Positions 54,380 to 64,000 of a DNA stretch of 64,000 nt are shown piece after piece. Positions within the stretch are counted from its first letter, which is position 1; each line of letters begins with the position of its first letter. The DNA is taken from NCBI GenBank assembly GCA_030704615.1, contig CM060733.1, positions 55,056,001-55,120,000 of the forward strand. The letters run 5' to 3'. A program made the translations under genes and the position numbers. A model generated the notes under the pieces. It was given only the letters and a program-made list of their open reading frames with translations, searched no databases and was not told where the DNA came from. Origin of the DNA: Takakia lepidozioides. Lineage: Eukaryota; Streptophyta; Takakiopsida; Takakiales; Takakiaceae.

Positions 54380-55529
54380 ATGGTGGGGGATGTGAAATCA
54401 GAGTTGAAGCCAGTGCATCGTGGGTCATGGAAGTATGGAGAGGGGGATTCGCCAGCGGAGAAATTGACAGAGGCCGGTAATCTTGCCGGCCAACAGTACA
54501 ATCTGGCGGCCCCTGAAGAGCGTGTGTACCGTGTTAAGAGTGAGAAATCAGGTGAGTATTTTCGAGACCTAAATTAACAATCCTCTGACAGGATTAACTG
54601 TGCCGGTATGTAGATTGCTTATGAGGTAATTGTTGGAGGTTCTTCCGGTTGGTTGCCTCTGCTCAATACAACTAACTGTTCAGTTCATTGAGTGTCGCCA
54701 AGTGCGTGTCGATTTTAAGCTCGGACATGTAAGGTTGATCAATGTGTCCTATTTCAAGCCAGAAACGCTCTTGACCCTTGAAACCCACTTTGGACGGAGG
54801 GGCCGGTGGGGAAAAGGACTAATACGACTGCATGATGCGGTGCCATATTTGGCCGCCTCAATGTAACGCAATTGGGACATATGATCTTCAGTCCCAAGGG
54901 ATGTGTACATACAGGGCGTGTTTTTACTTGTGGTGCCCAAAGTATTATCCTTTGAACTGTTTAGCATTTCCTTATGCGTGTGTCTATGGGTCTGGGCACC
55001 AGGGGAGCAACCGGAAGATGATGGCGAAGGCATGAAAGACGACTTGTCGATGAAAGATGGTGGAAGAGAACTAGAATTGGCACAAGGAAACTGCCCCCAA
55101 GACTCCATCAAAAGTGCTTTAGTCACTGGAACAGAAATTCCATATGCATCTGAATTTCCTGACCTAGATTCAGATGCAAATATGATGAAAACTGGAGCCA
55201 CTTGGGAACCAGGACATCAAAGTGTAGAAATTCCTGTTGACGGCGGGGAGCTAGAGAGCGAGCCTGCATGGCAATTGGGGGCCGCACAAGGAAATGGCCC
55301 TGGCAGTGGTTCCATGATGACAGAAAATGGGGTTGGGATAAATGTAGATTTAGACGAGGAGCCTGGGTGGCAGTTTGGACAGTCAGGTAGGGACTCCTCA
55401 ATCAGCTCAAGAAGAGAAATGGCCAATGCTAGCACGCCTCCATTTCATCGAATGCCTCACGAGGAGGTCCCGCAACCAAACGTTGATGAGTATCAGAGTT
55501 CAGATCATGGTACCAGTCTCACAGCTTGA
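54380..55529 (+). CDS. two-exon gene of unknown function
   Basis: Exon 1 is 54380-54551 (MVGDVKSELKPVHRGSWKYG, ending after VYRVKSEKS). The intron 54552-55002 starts GTGAGT and ends GGCACCAG, in phase 1. Exon 2 is 55003-55529, ending HGTSLTA before TGA. The joined product is about 232 residues, acidic and hydrophilic. It has three spaced short motifs of similar pattern: ATWEPGHQ, PAWQLGAAQGN and PGWQFGQSGRD (Trp, two residues, Gly, two to three residues). No signal peptide or membrane segment is seen. I do not recognise a family. The splice sites keep the frame, and a GA-rich 5' leader precedes the ATG, so a real gene is likely, although no homologue supports it. Confidence 0.55.
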
Positions 55530-56096
55530 ATGTATGCTTGTTCCCTTGAAATTGAATCCTCGTTACTGACTGTGCTTGCTTGATCATCTGCTTCACTATA
55601 GTCCCATCATTTTTTGCAAGCGGTAAATAGTGAGGTTTTTTTTATATCAAAGCAGTATTGATTTGAATGCCTTGGTATGGGTTTTTCAAAACTCCTGCTA
55701 TTCATGCCAGTAAAATACCACACCTATAATATATTATTGATACCACCATGGTATTCAAATGTCAGATTCCCAAAATCAGTGTTTTCTTGGTATTGCAATC
55801 AGATGGGAGTAAGGACTCTATACCAGCACCAGTCTGGTATGCTGAAGTGTTGGCACCTCAACATGGTTGAAATTGAAACCTTGAAACCCTAAACGCCCAA
55901 ACGTTTTTTGGTGAAACTCCAAAAGAGAATCCAATGAACACTAAATGTAAGTACGAACTAATGCACACGCAAGAGAGCATGTTCAGTTTCCAGCATGTCA
56001 AATATTCCCCACCCCCTTCTCAATAGTTGCATGAATCAGGGTGACACCATGAGAAGGTTATTGGTTGTTGTGCAGCAATGAGTAGTCCGTTGGTAA

Positions 56097-57240
56097 GGTG
56101 GTTCAAACCAGTGTTGTACCGGTTTAGATACCAGACCAATCTGGTATAATTTGGGAGAATACTTGGTCATATACCAGGACCAGGTTGGCATCAATTTTTT
56201 CATACCAGCCACAATACCATTAACCCCCCCCTCCCCTTGCGTCTTCCTCATTTACTCTGCTATGTATACTATACTGATTTATGGGAGGTATTTATGGGTA
56301 CATATGCCAACATATTTGTACTTATATATATTTATTTCTTTATTGTATTGTATTTGTTGGCTCTGTCCCGCAAGGGATAGTGGCATTGTGGAGACTTCTT
56401 GCCTAGGTAGAGAACGGAGAACTAGGCTTATCCATTAAGCCTAGAGAGAGATAGAGAGAGCCTAGTCATTTGAGGGTTGATGGGACCCGCAAGGGATAGA
56501 TGCATTGTGGAGACATCTTTAGGGAGAGAACTTGGCTTATCCATTAAGCCTAGAGAGAGAGAGCCCCTAGTCTTTAGAGGGTTGATGGGACCCGCAAGGG
56601 ATAGATGCATTGTGCATTGTGGAGACATCTTTAGGGAGAGAACTCGGCTTATCCATTAAGCCTAGAGAGAGAGAGAGCCCCTAGTCTTTAGAGGGTTGAT
56701 GGGACCCGCAAGGGATAGAGCCATAGTGGAGACTTCTTGCCTAGGAGGAGAACCACGCTTATCCATTAAGCCTAGAGAGAGAGAGAGCCTAGTCTTTAGA
56801 GGGTTGATGGACCCTCAAGGGATAGAGCCATAGTGGATACATCTTTAGGGAGAGAACTAGGCTTATCCATTTAGCCTAGTCTATGGAGGGTTGATGGGAA
56901 TGATTCATGAAGCCCTAGAAAAAGTATAAAACAACAACCACAAAATCACCAAAGGATAGAGCCTCTTGTGGCGGAGCCGCTTGTTTTCACTTGATACTTG
57001 CTATTTGATAAACTTGTTATTCAATGATGGCTTTGGAATGTACCAGAATTGATTATCTCATACCAGCTGGTATTGTGGTCAGGATACTCATACTCATACT
57101 AGTACCTGGAAAAAGATACATCTATTATTATATAGAGCCAGACCGGTATGAAAGTTTTGCTATTCGTCTAGTACCAGGTCCAGTCTGGTATGTCCTAAAA
57201 TTGATACCAGTACAACACGGGTTCAAACGAGTGTTGGGTG
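56097..57240. repeat. inverted-repeat element enclosing a minisatellite
   Basis: The left arm (from about 56097: GTTCAAACCAGTGTTGTACC) and the right arm (to about 57240: reverse complement GTTTGAACCCGTGTTGTACT) are diverged inverted repeats of roughly 100-200 bp. Both are full of ATACCAG/CTGGTAT palindromes. The centre holds the tandem array 56367-56890. No coding capacity is seen, so it resembles a foldback or MITE-type element. Confidence 0.5.
56367..56890 (+). repeat. tandem minisatellite, unit 105-119 bp, about 4.6 copies
   Basis: Units start CCCGCAAGGGATAG at 56367, 56486, 56591, 56705 and (as CCCTCAAGGGATAG) 56812. Each contains GGCTTATCCATTAAGCCTAG (a near-palindrome), a (GA)n run and GTCTTTAGAGGGTTGATGG. 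Confidence 0.92.
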
Positions 57241-57249
57241 GATATATGG

Positions 57250-59059
57250 CCACATATTAGATGTCATAAAGGTGTCCCCCTTCCCACCGGAAGGCAGTAG
57301 CCCTTTGGGGTTAAGAGACACCATAATTCACACTTGAAACATTTTTTGATTTTTTGATAAGGTGATGGTGACCATGATGTGTAGGGTTACATTCTAGATG
57401 GGTGTCTCTGTCACCCCATTCAGTGTTTTGTGTGTCACCCCAATGTCTCGTGTAACCTCCTCCTAATACATTTTATACTTGGTAAAATCTCATGACACCA
57501 ACTGAGAGTCACACTAATTGGAGCGATACTTCTTTCCATGTCACGCCTGTGTCAACCCATTGCATGTCAGCCCGCTTATTTTGAGTCCAAGGTAAAAAAA
57601 AAAATTGGGGTGGATTTGACGGGCCCTTCCCTACCTTGAAGGACCCGGCACGGTTGCTTGAATCCGACGAAAGTGCCATAGATCAAACCTTGCATTAGTT
57701 TTGTACATTATTCCCATTGTTTTGCCCTCAGGAAGGCCAATAACTTTTAGAAAAATGCCATCCATGAGAAGTGACCGTACAGAACCTGAGCTTCATGGAC
57801 AAGCTACCACCTCAAAAAATCTCAGACAAATCCACCAAATCCACTAAGTAAGTTGGGAGATTATTGTATTGATTTAGTAAGTTTGGTTTTCTATTAACAT
57901 ATAAGGTTCATTTTTTGACAGCGTCACATTCTTCAGTATATAACCCATCTGAAGAGTATGGTAGTTTTCCCTTGTACTAGTGGCCATTAGTCGAGGATGG
58001 CAGCCTTAACTGTCACTTGGAACTTTGCTGTAAGCTCAATCCATAATGAGTCTAGCAATTTGCAATCATCCACCCGAAAGTTCACAGCAATGGAGGGCCA
58101 CAGCTATTTGGTAGCAAAGTCTGTTTTGCTTGTCTTCCATACTTTTTAAAAGAGTTGTTATGTACTACATTAACAATTTACAATGCATCAGAAAGCAAGG
58201 AATATGCTCATCTTCGTGCCCACAAAGAGTCGCTTAATCATAAAAAGGTTGGCAGTCTGCTAAGAACTTCAGCCTCATACCCAACTCAGGTCTCATAGCT
58301 CAATCACTTTTGAGAGAGAGATGTTGGCAAAGATGACGAACCAACAATGATTGAGTCCCTGATGGGTATGATTTAGTATCATGTTTAGAGTTGAGTTAAC
58401 AAGCTGGTCCATCTCCACCAAGCAGCTCTCCATCTCTCCATCTTCTACCTATTCGAAGCTTGTAAGTTCAAAGCCTGGCAGCGCTAGCTTAAAATGCAGA
58501 AAATATACTTGAAGCCCATGAACGACAAAAAGAAATTTACACTGCAAAGAATTTGAGACCGTGACTGTGGGCCAGCCATGGCAAGAAACGGTCATAGCGA
58601 AGCTTGAGCAACTCAAGCACTCTTATTCTCACGAGGCAGAGACGAAGCTACTGCTTTGTTGATACCGCATGAAGACTAGACAACTGAATGCAGCTCAACA
58701 AAAGCAAAGCAGAAACTCGTGACCCGAAGGGCGGATGAAGTCGGATAATGATCTTAAGAGAGTTTGATATATAGAATGGATGATTATGGGATGTGTGCGT
58801 CAATTCCGTGTTAAATCAATTAACTTTGTAATTAGAATATAGTAGATAGCTTAAAATGAGGTGTATCAATTTCCATCGCGCTCATCTTTCCCACTCAACA
58901 TTCAAGTTTGATTCTAAGGGACACGGGTCAGGATCATTTGAGAAAATTATAGTTTAATGTTTCCATACTTGGTCTACGGTCCAAGAATTGGTCCTCCAAA
59001 TTACATGTTTTCCTTTCTTGGTCCCTAGACCAACAATCTCCCACCATAATCAACACCAC
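57250..59059. other. no recognisable gene
   Basis: AT-rich noncoding sequence. Short CTGGTATG-type palindromic words also occur upstream, at 55640-55860. No RNA genes or transposon ends could be fixed. Confidence 0.4.
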
Positions 59060-59062
59060 TTA

Positions 59063-59490
59063 GAGCATCCCCGCTCTACGCCTCTATGGACCCCTGCACC
59101 CATACTTCTTGTATACAGGTTCAGATTTCCCTGCAAACGCACCACACCCTTGCCCCGCTACCGTATACACCATTAAGGGCGGACACTGAACTGCCTCTTT
59201 TTCACTAAATCCGTGCACGATATTCAGCGTCTTGAACCCGTTCCGCAACCGAGTCGTCCCGACCATGGATATGTCAGAGCGTGCCAGCAGCGTTTGAAAA
59301 CCCTCCCAGAGCGTATGAGAACGTCGTTGGGAACTCCAGCAAGGCAAGGATATAGGATACAGGGGTGTAATGAGGGACAAGGGTGTGGCTACGAGCAGCC
59401 GACCCCTTCACACACCTTTCAAGAGTCCTGAACCAACCTCTTCAAAATAAGCATAGAGGGGCCATTTCAGTGAGAAGGGTGGGGATGCTC
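59063..59490. mobile_element. PIF/Harbinger-type (Tourist-like) MITE
   Basis: 428 bp with terminal inverted repeats GAGCATCCCCGCTC and GAGCATCCCCACCC (right end, reverse complement), flanked on both sides by TTA (59060-59062 and 59491-59493). A TTA/TWA 3-bp target duplication with GAGCATC ends is the PIF/Harbinger signature. No coding capacity. Confidence 0.75.
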
Positions 59491-60254
59491 TTAGACGCCA
59501 TGTCATTCCTAACTTTGTTGGTCTTGGTCTGTAGTATAAAGCCAACATGACCAAGGAAATACCCTCGACTGATTATCCTTGCATTTTGAATTGGTCTTGG
59601 GCTTGGACCGTAGTCTAAAGTGCCCTAATTAGTGGTGGTTTAGTTACAGTTTTATTTGGAACTTTGAATTGTGGACAGAAGAATATTTATGTTTTCTTGG
59701 ATGTATCCCAATTGTCCCTTCCCATTGTGTTTGAGATGCCTGAGATTTTGTCGCTAGAGTTGTAGTCACTGGATTGTGAAAATTTTGTTGGTTCTTAGTC
59801 ATCTGGTGGTGGTTCTCCCCCTGTAACACTTCCGGCCCCTTTGTTTTGCATTTTGGACTCCCTTCCTTTTCCACCAAACAAAAGAAAGAAAATGGAGGCT
59901 AAGATTGAGAAAAGGCTCACCAAGAGAAGTCCATGAGCAAAGCTAAACATAAGAACTGAATGAATGAATGATCTACCTACCCATCTAAGGAGGCAAGTGA
60001 AGAGAACAGACAACAGAACCCATTCCGAGTATGCCGGTGGGGTTTGGGATTGAGGCAATGGGCTTTGGTCTTGAGTACACCTTGATTCTTTCGGTAGCAC
60101 CAATGGACATCTTTGTCATCTGTGTTTCATTCTCATATAATGTGTCCACAACCATCGCCTAAACTTAGATCCGGCACTATTCTACGATTATTCTACTGTG
60201 GAACGTTTGAACAGTAAGCGGCATATATTTTCATCCATCTATCCTCATTTCCAT

Positions 60255-60484
60255 AATTTTTTATTTGTATTTTTTCCCTTAAACGGGAACACCCGGAGCG
60301 ACCGCTCACAAATCAGGCACCTTCATAATAGTTAGAGGAGAAAATAACCTCTTTCATAATAACCTCACCGAGCCCAAGGCTCAAGGGACATGGGGAGAAG
60401 ATCATGACAACAGACAAGGTAGCAGGATTTGAACCCAGAATCACCTAGGTAATACTCAATGCTCTATCCAACTGAACTACTGCC
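60255..60484 (-). mobile_element. tRNA-derived SINE, copy 1
   Basis: The minus strand starts GGCAGTAGTTCAGTTGGATA (A box TAGTTCAGTTGG) and has a B box GGTTCAAATCC about 45 bases on. Its 3' part (GCCTGATTTGTGAGCGGTCG) is shared with copy 2 at 61230-61262. It ends in an A-rich tract at about 60280-60255. Confidence 0.75.
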
Positions 60485-61007
60485 TGGTGGTTACTTTTTT
60501 GGCAAATGTGGGGCTTACTTAGACCTTGGCCGTAAGGATTGTCCTAGTCTCTGTTTTTTTGTTTGTTTGTTTTATAGAAAATGGAGCAACTCCCTCCCTG
60601 CATGCTGGGAGTTCATTTAGTGCGAAACGGTAGTGAGGTGAATTGGCGACACCACCTTAGGAGGGCAAATCCAAGGCTCAGCTTTCTTATGATCAGTCTA
60701 ACTAAGCGCAAGAGGGGTAGTTTTTAAGGACTAACACAATTTTAAATAAATCTGGACTAAAGTTTGGTCCAGAAATAAGGAGAAATATCTGAATATGTAT
60801 TTTTTTAAATCATTTAAATGAATTTAAATGGATCATTTCAAATATAAATATAAAGATATAAATAATTGTTTGTCTATTAATATATAATATGAGCAATAAA
60901 GAAACATTATGTATAAACTTCAGGAGAAAAAGCATTTTATTTGGCTCATAAAGTAAGTTCCACTGTTCACTCGACGTTTAGTAAGAGTTGAATGAGATAC
61001 CAATAGT

Positions 61008-61329
61008 CAGTAGCTCAGTTGGTGAAGTGCACTGAGTGCCACCCAGATGATTATGGGGTCAAATCTTGCTACTTACCAGTGTGGTATGTTCCACGCTTAA
61101 GGGATTCTGCTCACGTTTATCACTTAAAGCGTGAGTGTGCTCACGTGAACTACTCACACAGTAGCTTCCCGGGTGGTGTCCCATTCCAACGCCACATGGC
61201 GGGATTACTGTGAAAGAGGTTAGACTATTAAGGTGGCCTGATTTGTGAGCTGTCGCTCCCAGGTGTTTCCATTACATTAATATAAAATTTATTTATTAAA
61301 ATTTATATTTAATTTATTATAAAATTATT

Positions 61330-61364
<35 letters not shown>
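61008..61364 (+). mobile_element. tRNA-derived SINE, copy 2, with poly(A) tail
   Basis: Head CAGTAGCTCAGTTGGTGAAG (A box) and B box GGTCAAATCTT, an unrelated middle, then the shared GGCCTGATTTGTGAGCTGTC end, an AT-rich stretch and 29 A residues (61336-61364). The RNA polymerase III internal promoter is recognisable, but the B box is slightly degraded. Confidence 0.75.
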
Positions 61365-61366
<2 letters not shown>

Positions 61367-61379
61367 GGGTGTCAGGTGA

Positions 61380-62660
61380 TAACTCGCTTCATGATCCGCG
61401 GCCTGATGGATGATTGGAGCACCAGTCATATTTGTAACCGTGACTGAGCTTGTGAAGGCCGTTACTATGTAACATACAAAACAAATCAATCAAATATGTG
61501 AGCAAAACATGGCACAATGACACAATACCATGAAATGAAATAAAAGACAATGGGGAGACATTGATGATAAACAACCAGGTTTTATTTCAGAACCATGTCA
61601 ATTTGAGAGGGGGTGCTATTCTGTGAGCCCAGGAAACCGTGAGCCCAGCACAGGCTCACGCCACGTCAGCATGCATACAGGGCCTATTACCGCGGGTTGA
61701 TGAGCCATTTCCAGGGAATGCAGACTGGATGTGTTACATCCATTGTATCCATTCTTTCTATCCATTGCATCCATTTAGACGTTATCAACATACCAAGCCC
61801 CTGCATTGGAATGTGCCTACGTCGTGAGCAGGTGCACACTCACATCATTCAAAGCGGATCCCTGCGAAATCTTTTCTTACTCACCACCCTTGTGAACATG
61901 CCAGGTATGTGCGGGAGCATCATGGATGTTCACCAGAATTGAGAATGTCTGAACGCTCTTTGATCATGTGGACTTTATCATGATGGATTTACCAAGCATT
62001 CTTCTAGCAGGAATGGTTTGGAGACCAACGAGCAAATGATGCGAGAATGCTCTATCCGAACCAAAGACGTTTGTTTGTTTTTGCAATGCACACAAGCCTG
62101 TGAGCTCCGCAAAACACTAAATAGATTGAAGGAACAATGCGGGCGGCATGCAACCCCCATCTCCAACGATAGTTTGTTCCCATGAATTTGCATCTCACGC
62201 ACACATTGCAAACATGACAACATGGACACACAACCATCCCATTTCAAAATTGGCCCCGAATGAAAGCAAAAGAAAACTTCATATCAAGTGTTACAGTCAT
62301 CAGAATCAGTATCGACTCCTGTGTTATGTCATCCACAAAGATTCCGGCCCTAACACCACGTCTTCTACCACGGCCGTCGATGGTTGGACTGCGAGTGCCA
62401 TGAATGGATATGCTTGCTGCGAGTGCCTCCGCATAGACAGGTAGGACGTAAGACTGAGGAGGACTTGAAAGAAGTCCAAAAAGGTGTGATAGCCCTGGAG
62501 GGTCAGTGGAAGCACGCGGACTCCTGCACAAGTGGACAAAAACCAATTTTGAACACAATGATGCAATGCACAAGTCCAACGAAGAGGATATCTCCCATGT
62601 GCACTTTGCCTTAAGAATAGTGATTTTGGGTATTGAAACAACAATGCAAGCATCCACATG
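61380..62660. other. no recognisable gene
   Basis: 61617-61700 contains a GTGAGCCC/GGCTCAC stretch followed by GGGCCTATTACCGCGGG, related to the sequence around 32215-32274 and 35676-35790 (GGTCCTATTACCGTGG), so it is an old dispersed repeat. Several minus-strand frames at 62244-62767 are open without known homologues. Confidence 0.4.
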
Positions 62661-62666
62661 TTGAAC

Positions 62667-62860
62667 TTACTCACAGGCAAAGTCGTCATCCAGCTCGTTG
62701 TCGGAAGTCTCCCCTGTATCAATATCAGCGGGTAGGGGCTTCGGAAGGACTTGAGAAGTATGTCCACCCAAACCCATCAGGAGGTTCTTGTAAATCTCGG
62801 CATCCCCTTCAATCCCAAAGAGATATCGCGCACTGGCCTTGCAAGCGTGGTACGAGGCAC
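62667..62860 (-). other. exon-like segment beside MULE copy 3
   Basis: On the minus strand a good acceptor (TTCCACTGCAG) at 62861 precedes an open segment ASYHACKASARYLFGIEGDA, EIYKNLLMGLGGHTSQVLPK and an acidic end (ETSDNELDDDFACE) before a stop. The family is unknown. It starts about 75 bp beyond the point where similarity to MULE copy 2 ends. Confidence 0.35.
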
Positions 62861-62935
62861 CTGCAGTGGAATACAATGAAAGAAACAGACATTGAAGACA
62901 CATTTGGAACGGTGGGAAGAGCTGAAAATGCAAGG

Positions 62936-63809
62936 GGCAAGCCCTGGGGTGAAGGATTCAGGGGCACACCTTCCCACTCACTTTCGTTTGGTTTAGCGCT
63001 GTTTCTCAGGCGAGGGCAAGAAATATTCACGCACTTACAATGCCCAACGCAGACCGACCTTCAAAATTTCAATCCAATGTCGTTGTGGATGTTCGACGTT
63101 TTTGTCCTGCACCAAGGGTGTCCGTCATGTTTCTTGTCCATGCCCTGCAGAAGCCCAGCTAGTCCACTAGAAGACATGAGAGGGTTGAGCTCAAACAAGA
63201 TGTCCCCATCAAACTCTGCTGGCACGTATTGAACCCGCTGCACACGAAGGGACTCCCAATCAACAAAACGCAGCTCGCTCTTGCACCCAGGCACCCCTGC
63301 GAGGGCTTTCAATTTCGGAATGACACTCGTTATCTCCTGCAACTCGTCGTCATCCAAGAATGGAGTCTGCATTGGCGGAGAAATCTCAGAAACATCCTTC
63401 GAGGACGAGTCTGGAAGAGTCACGAATGTAGTGGATGTGCTCACCTCTTGTTTCACATGAACTGTGCCCTTCTGCTGCACGACCGATGCTGCAGTGCCAG
63501 GGGTAACTACTGATCCTGCTGATTGTCTTCTGTCTTTTCCAAGGACCCGGTATGTGCCTGGAAGGACTCTCCACTTCCTTCCACACTCGCCAACCAATGG
63601 TTTCTCCAAGTGCCCAGAATCCAAATTCCTATCCTCGTCATACACCTCTTTTTGAACAAGCAGAGAACCCAATTCCAGAGGGAACACTGTAACCAGCTCA
63701 TCCTCATGAACAACTGCAAACCCATCGTCATTTACAGTGGCAGTCAGTGGAAGACTACCTGCATTGGATTGGAATGAAATCGAGCGAGTCTATCTCGCTC
63801 CCTGGACAT
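62936..63809 (-). pseudogene. MULE-like transposase, copy 3: N-terminal part only
   Basis: It begins at ATG 63809 (MSRERDRLARFHSN), with one frame change near 63760. It contains the conserved N-terminal domain (FPLELGSLLVQKEVYDEDRN, WRVLPGTYRVLGKDRR), then EISPPMQTPFLDDDELQEIT, LKALAGVPGCKSELRFVDWE and KKHDGHPWCRTKTSNIHND. TGA 63062 stands at a CGA of copy 2, followed by CVGHCKCVNISCPRL. Similarity to copy 2 stops at about 62936, so the catalytic core is absent. Copies 2 and 3 are much closer to each other than to copy 1. The function of this N-terminal domain is unknown. Confidence 0.65.
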
Positions 63810-64000
63810 GTTTTCGTACACTGACAGAAAGTTACGATTCATAGAGGAATCCCCAAACTGATAGCCCGTAATTCTCGAAAGGGGATCCACCCCAAACAAA
63901 CTGAGGTAAAAAAGGATAGCAGTGACCCAAAGACTGCGGGCGATGCATGCAAAGGATGTAGGAATGACATGCACCGAACTTTGCAGACAGCCACACTGAG

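Noticed and set aside
60415-60484. A tRNA gene on the minus strand
   Set aside because: A and B boxes are present, but the arms do not pair as in a functional tRNA and the sequence continues into a shared 3' block and A-rich tail, so it is a SINE head.
61008-61080. A tRNA gene on the plus strand
   Set aside because: For the same reason: a degraded B box and a poly(A)-terminated body show a SINE.
62244-62767. Overlapping minus-strand frames of 137-147 codons
   Set aside because: They overlap each other in different frames, have no domain and no splice logic; treated as chance.

Overview
This is a repeat-dominated stretch of a large nuclear genome, almost certainly a land plant. The evidence is a DUF688 gene, plant-type LTR retrotransposons, SWIM-containing MULE transposases, a PIF/Harbinger MITE with TTA target duplication, tRNA-derived SINEs and short GT-AG introns. 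The abundance of unusual Ty3/gypsy families, and of degenerate introns in retroelement-like genes, would fit a fern, lycophyte or similar spore-bearing plant, but that is inference. A run of exactly 500 N (50557-51056) marks a scaffold join.

Layout. 1-4110: one possible small spliced gene (1086-1469), then LTR-like repeats. 4112-9233: a gypsy RT remnant and element A, a minus-strand Athila/Tat-like element that kept a 1,037-bp LTR, part of an extra ORF (ORF3b) and RT-RH-IN. 9234-19294: a plus-strand Ty3/gypsy element encoding gag with two zinc knuckles, protease, a DNMT-type cytosine-5 methyltransferase domain, RT, RNase H, integrase and a terminal PHD finger. This is the most interesting object in the window. 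The copy is decayed: it lacks methyltransferase motifs I-IV and carries several in-frame stops, most explicable by C-to-T change.

20225-22980: a ribosomal protein eL27 pseudogene whose middle exons are tandemly repeated, followed by a second tandem array of about 585-bp units. 24144-27559: a degenerate MULE transposase with SWIM fingers. 28043-30260: a chromovirus inserted in a Ty1/copia gag. About 31030-31680: a Crypton-like tyrosine recombinase with an intron. 32275-35675: element B, a 3.4-kb deletion derivative of the A family with a perfect GCTGC target duplication and an inversion inside one LTR. 36940-38070: lactate dehydrogenase and LINE fragments. 40440-42835: a second MULE copy, minus strand. 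43016-50556: element C, the most complete member of the A family, with two extra ORFs between integrase and the 3' LTR; its 5' part is lost in the gap.

51057-52861: the 5' part of a DUF688 gene with a TATA box and CT-rich leader. 54380-55529: a two-exon gene of unknown function. 55530-64000: mostly noncoding, with an inverted-repeat element holding a minisatellite, a Harbinger MITE, two SINEs and a third, truncated MULE copy.

The window holds at most three host genes. The rest is nested transposons, and a GGCTGTGAC-type minisatellite recurs in LTRs, in a retroelement leader and in an integrase C-terminus.
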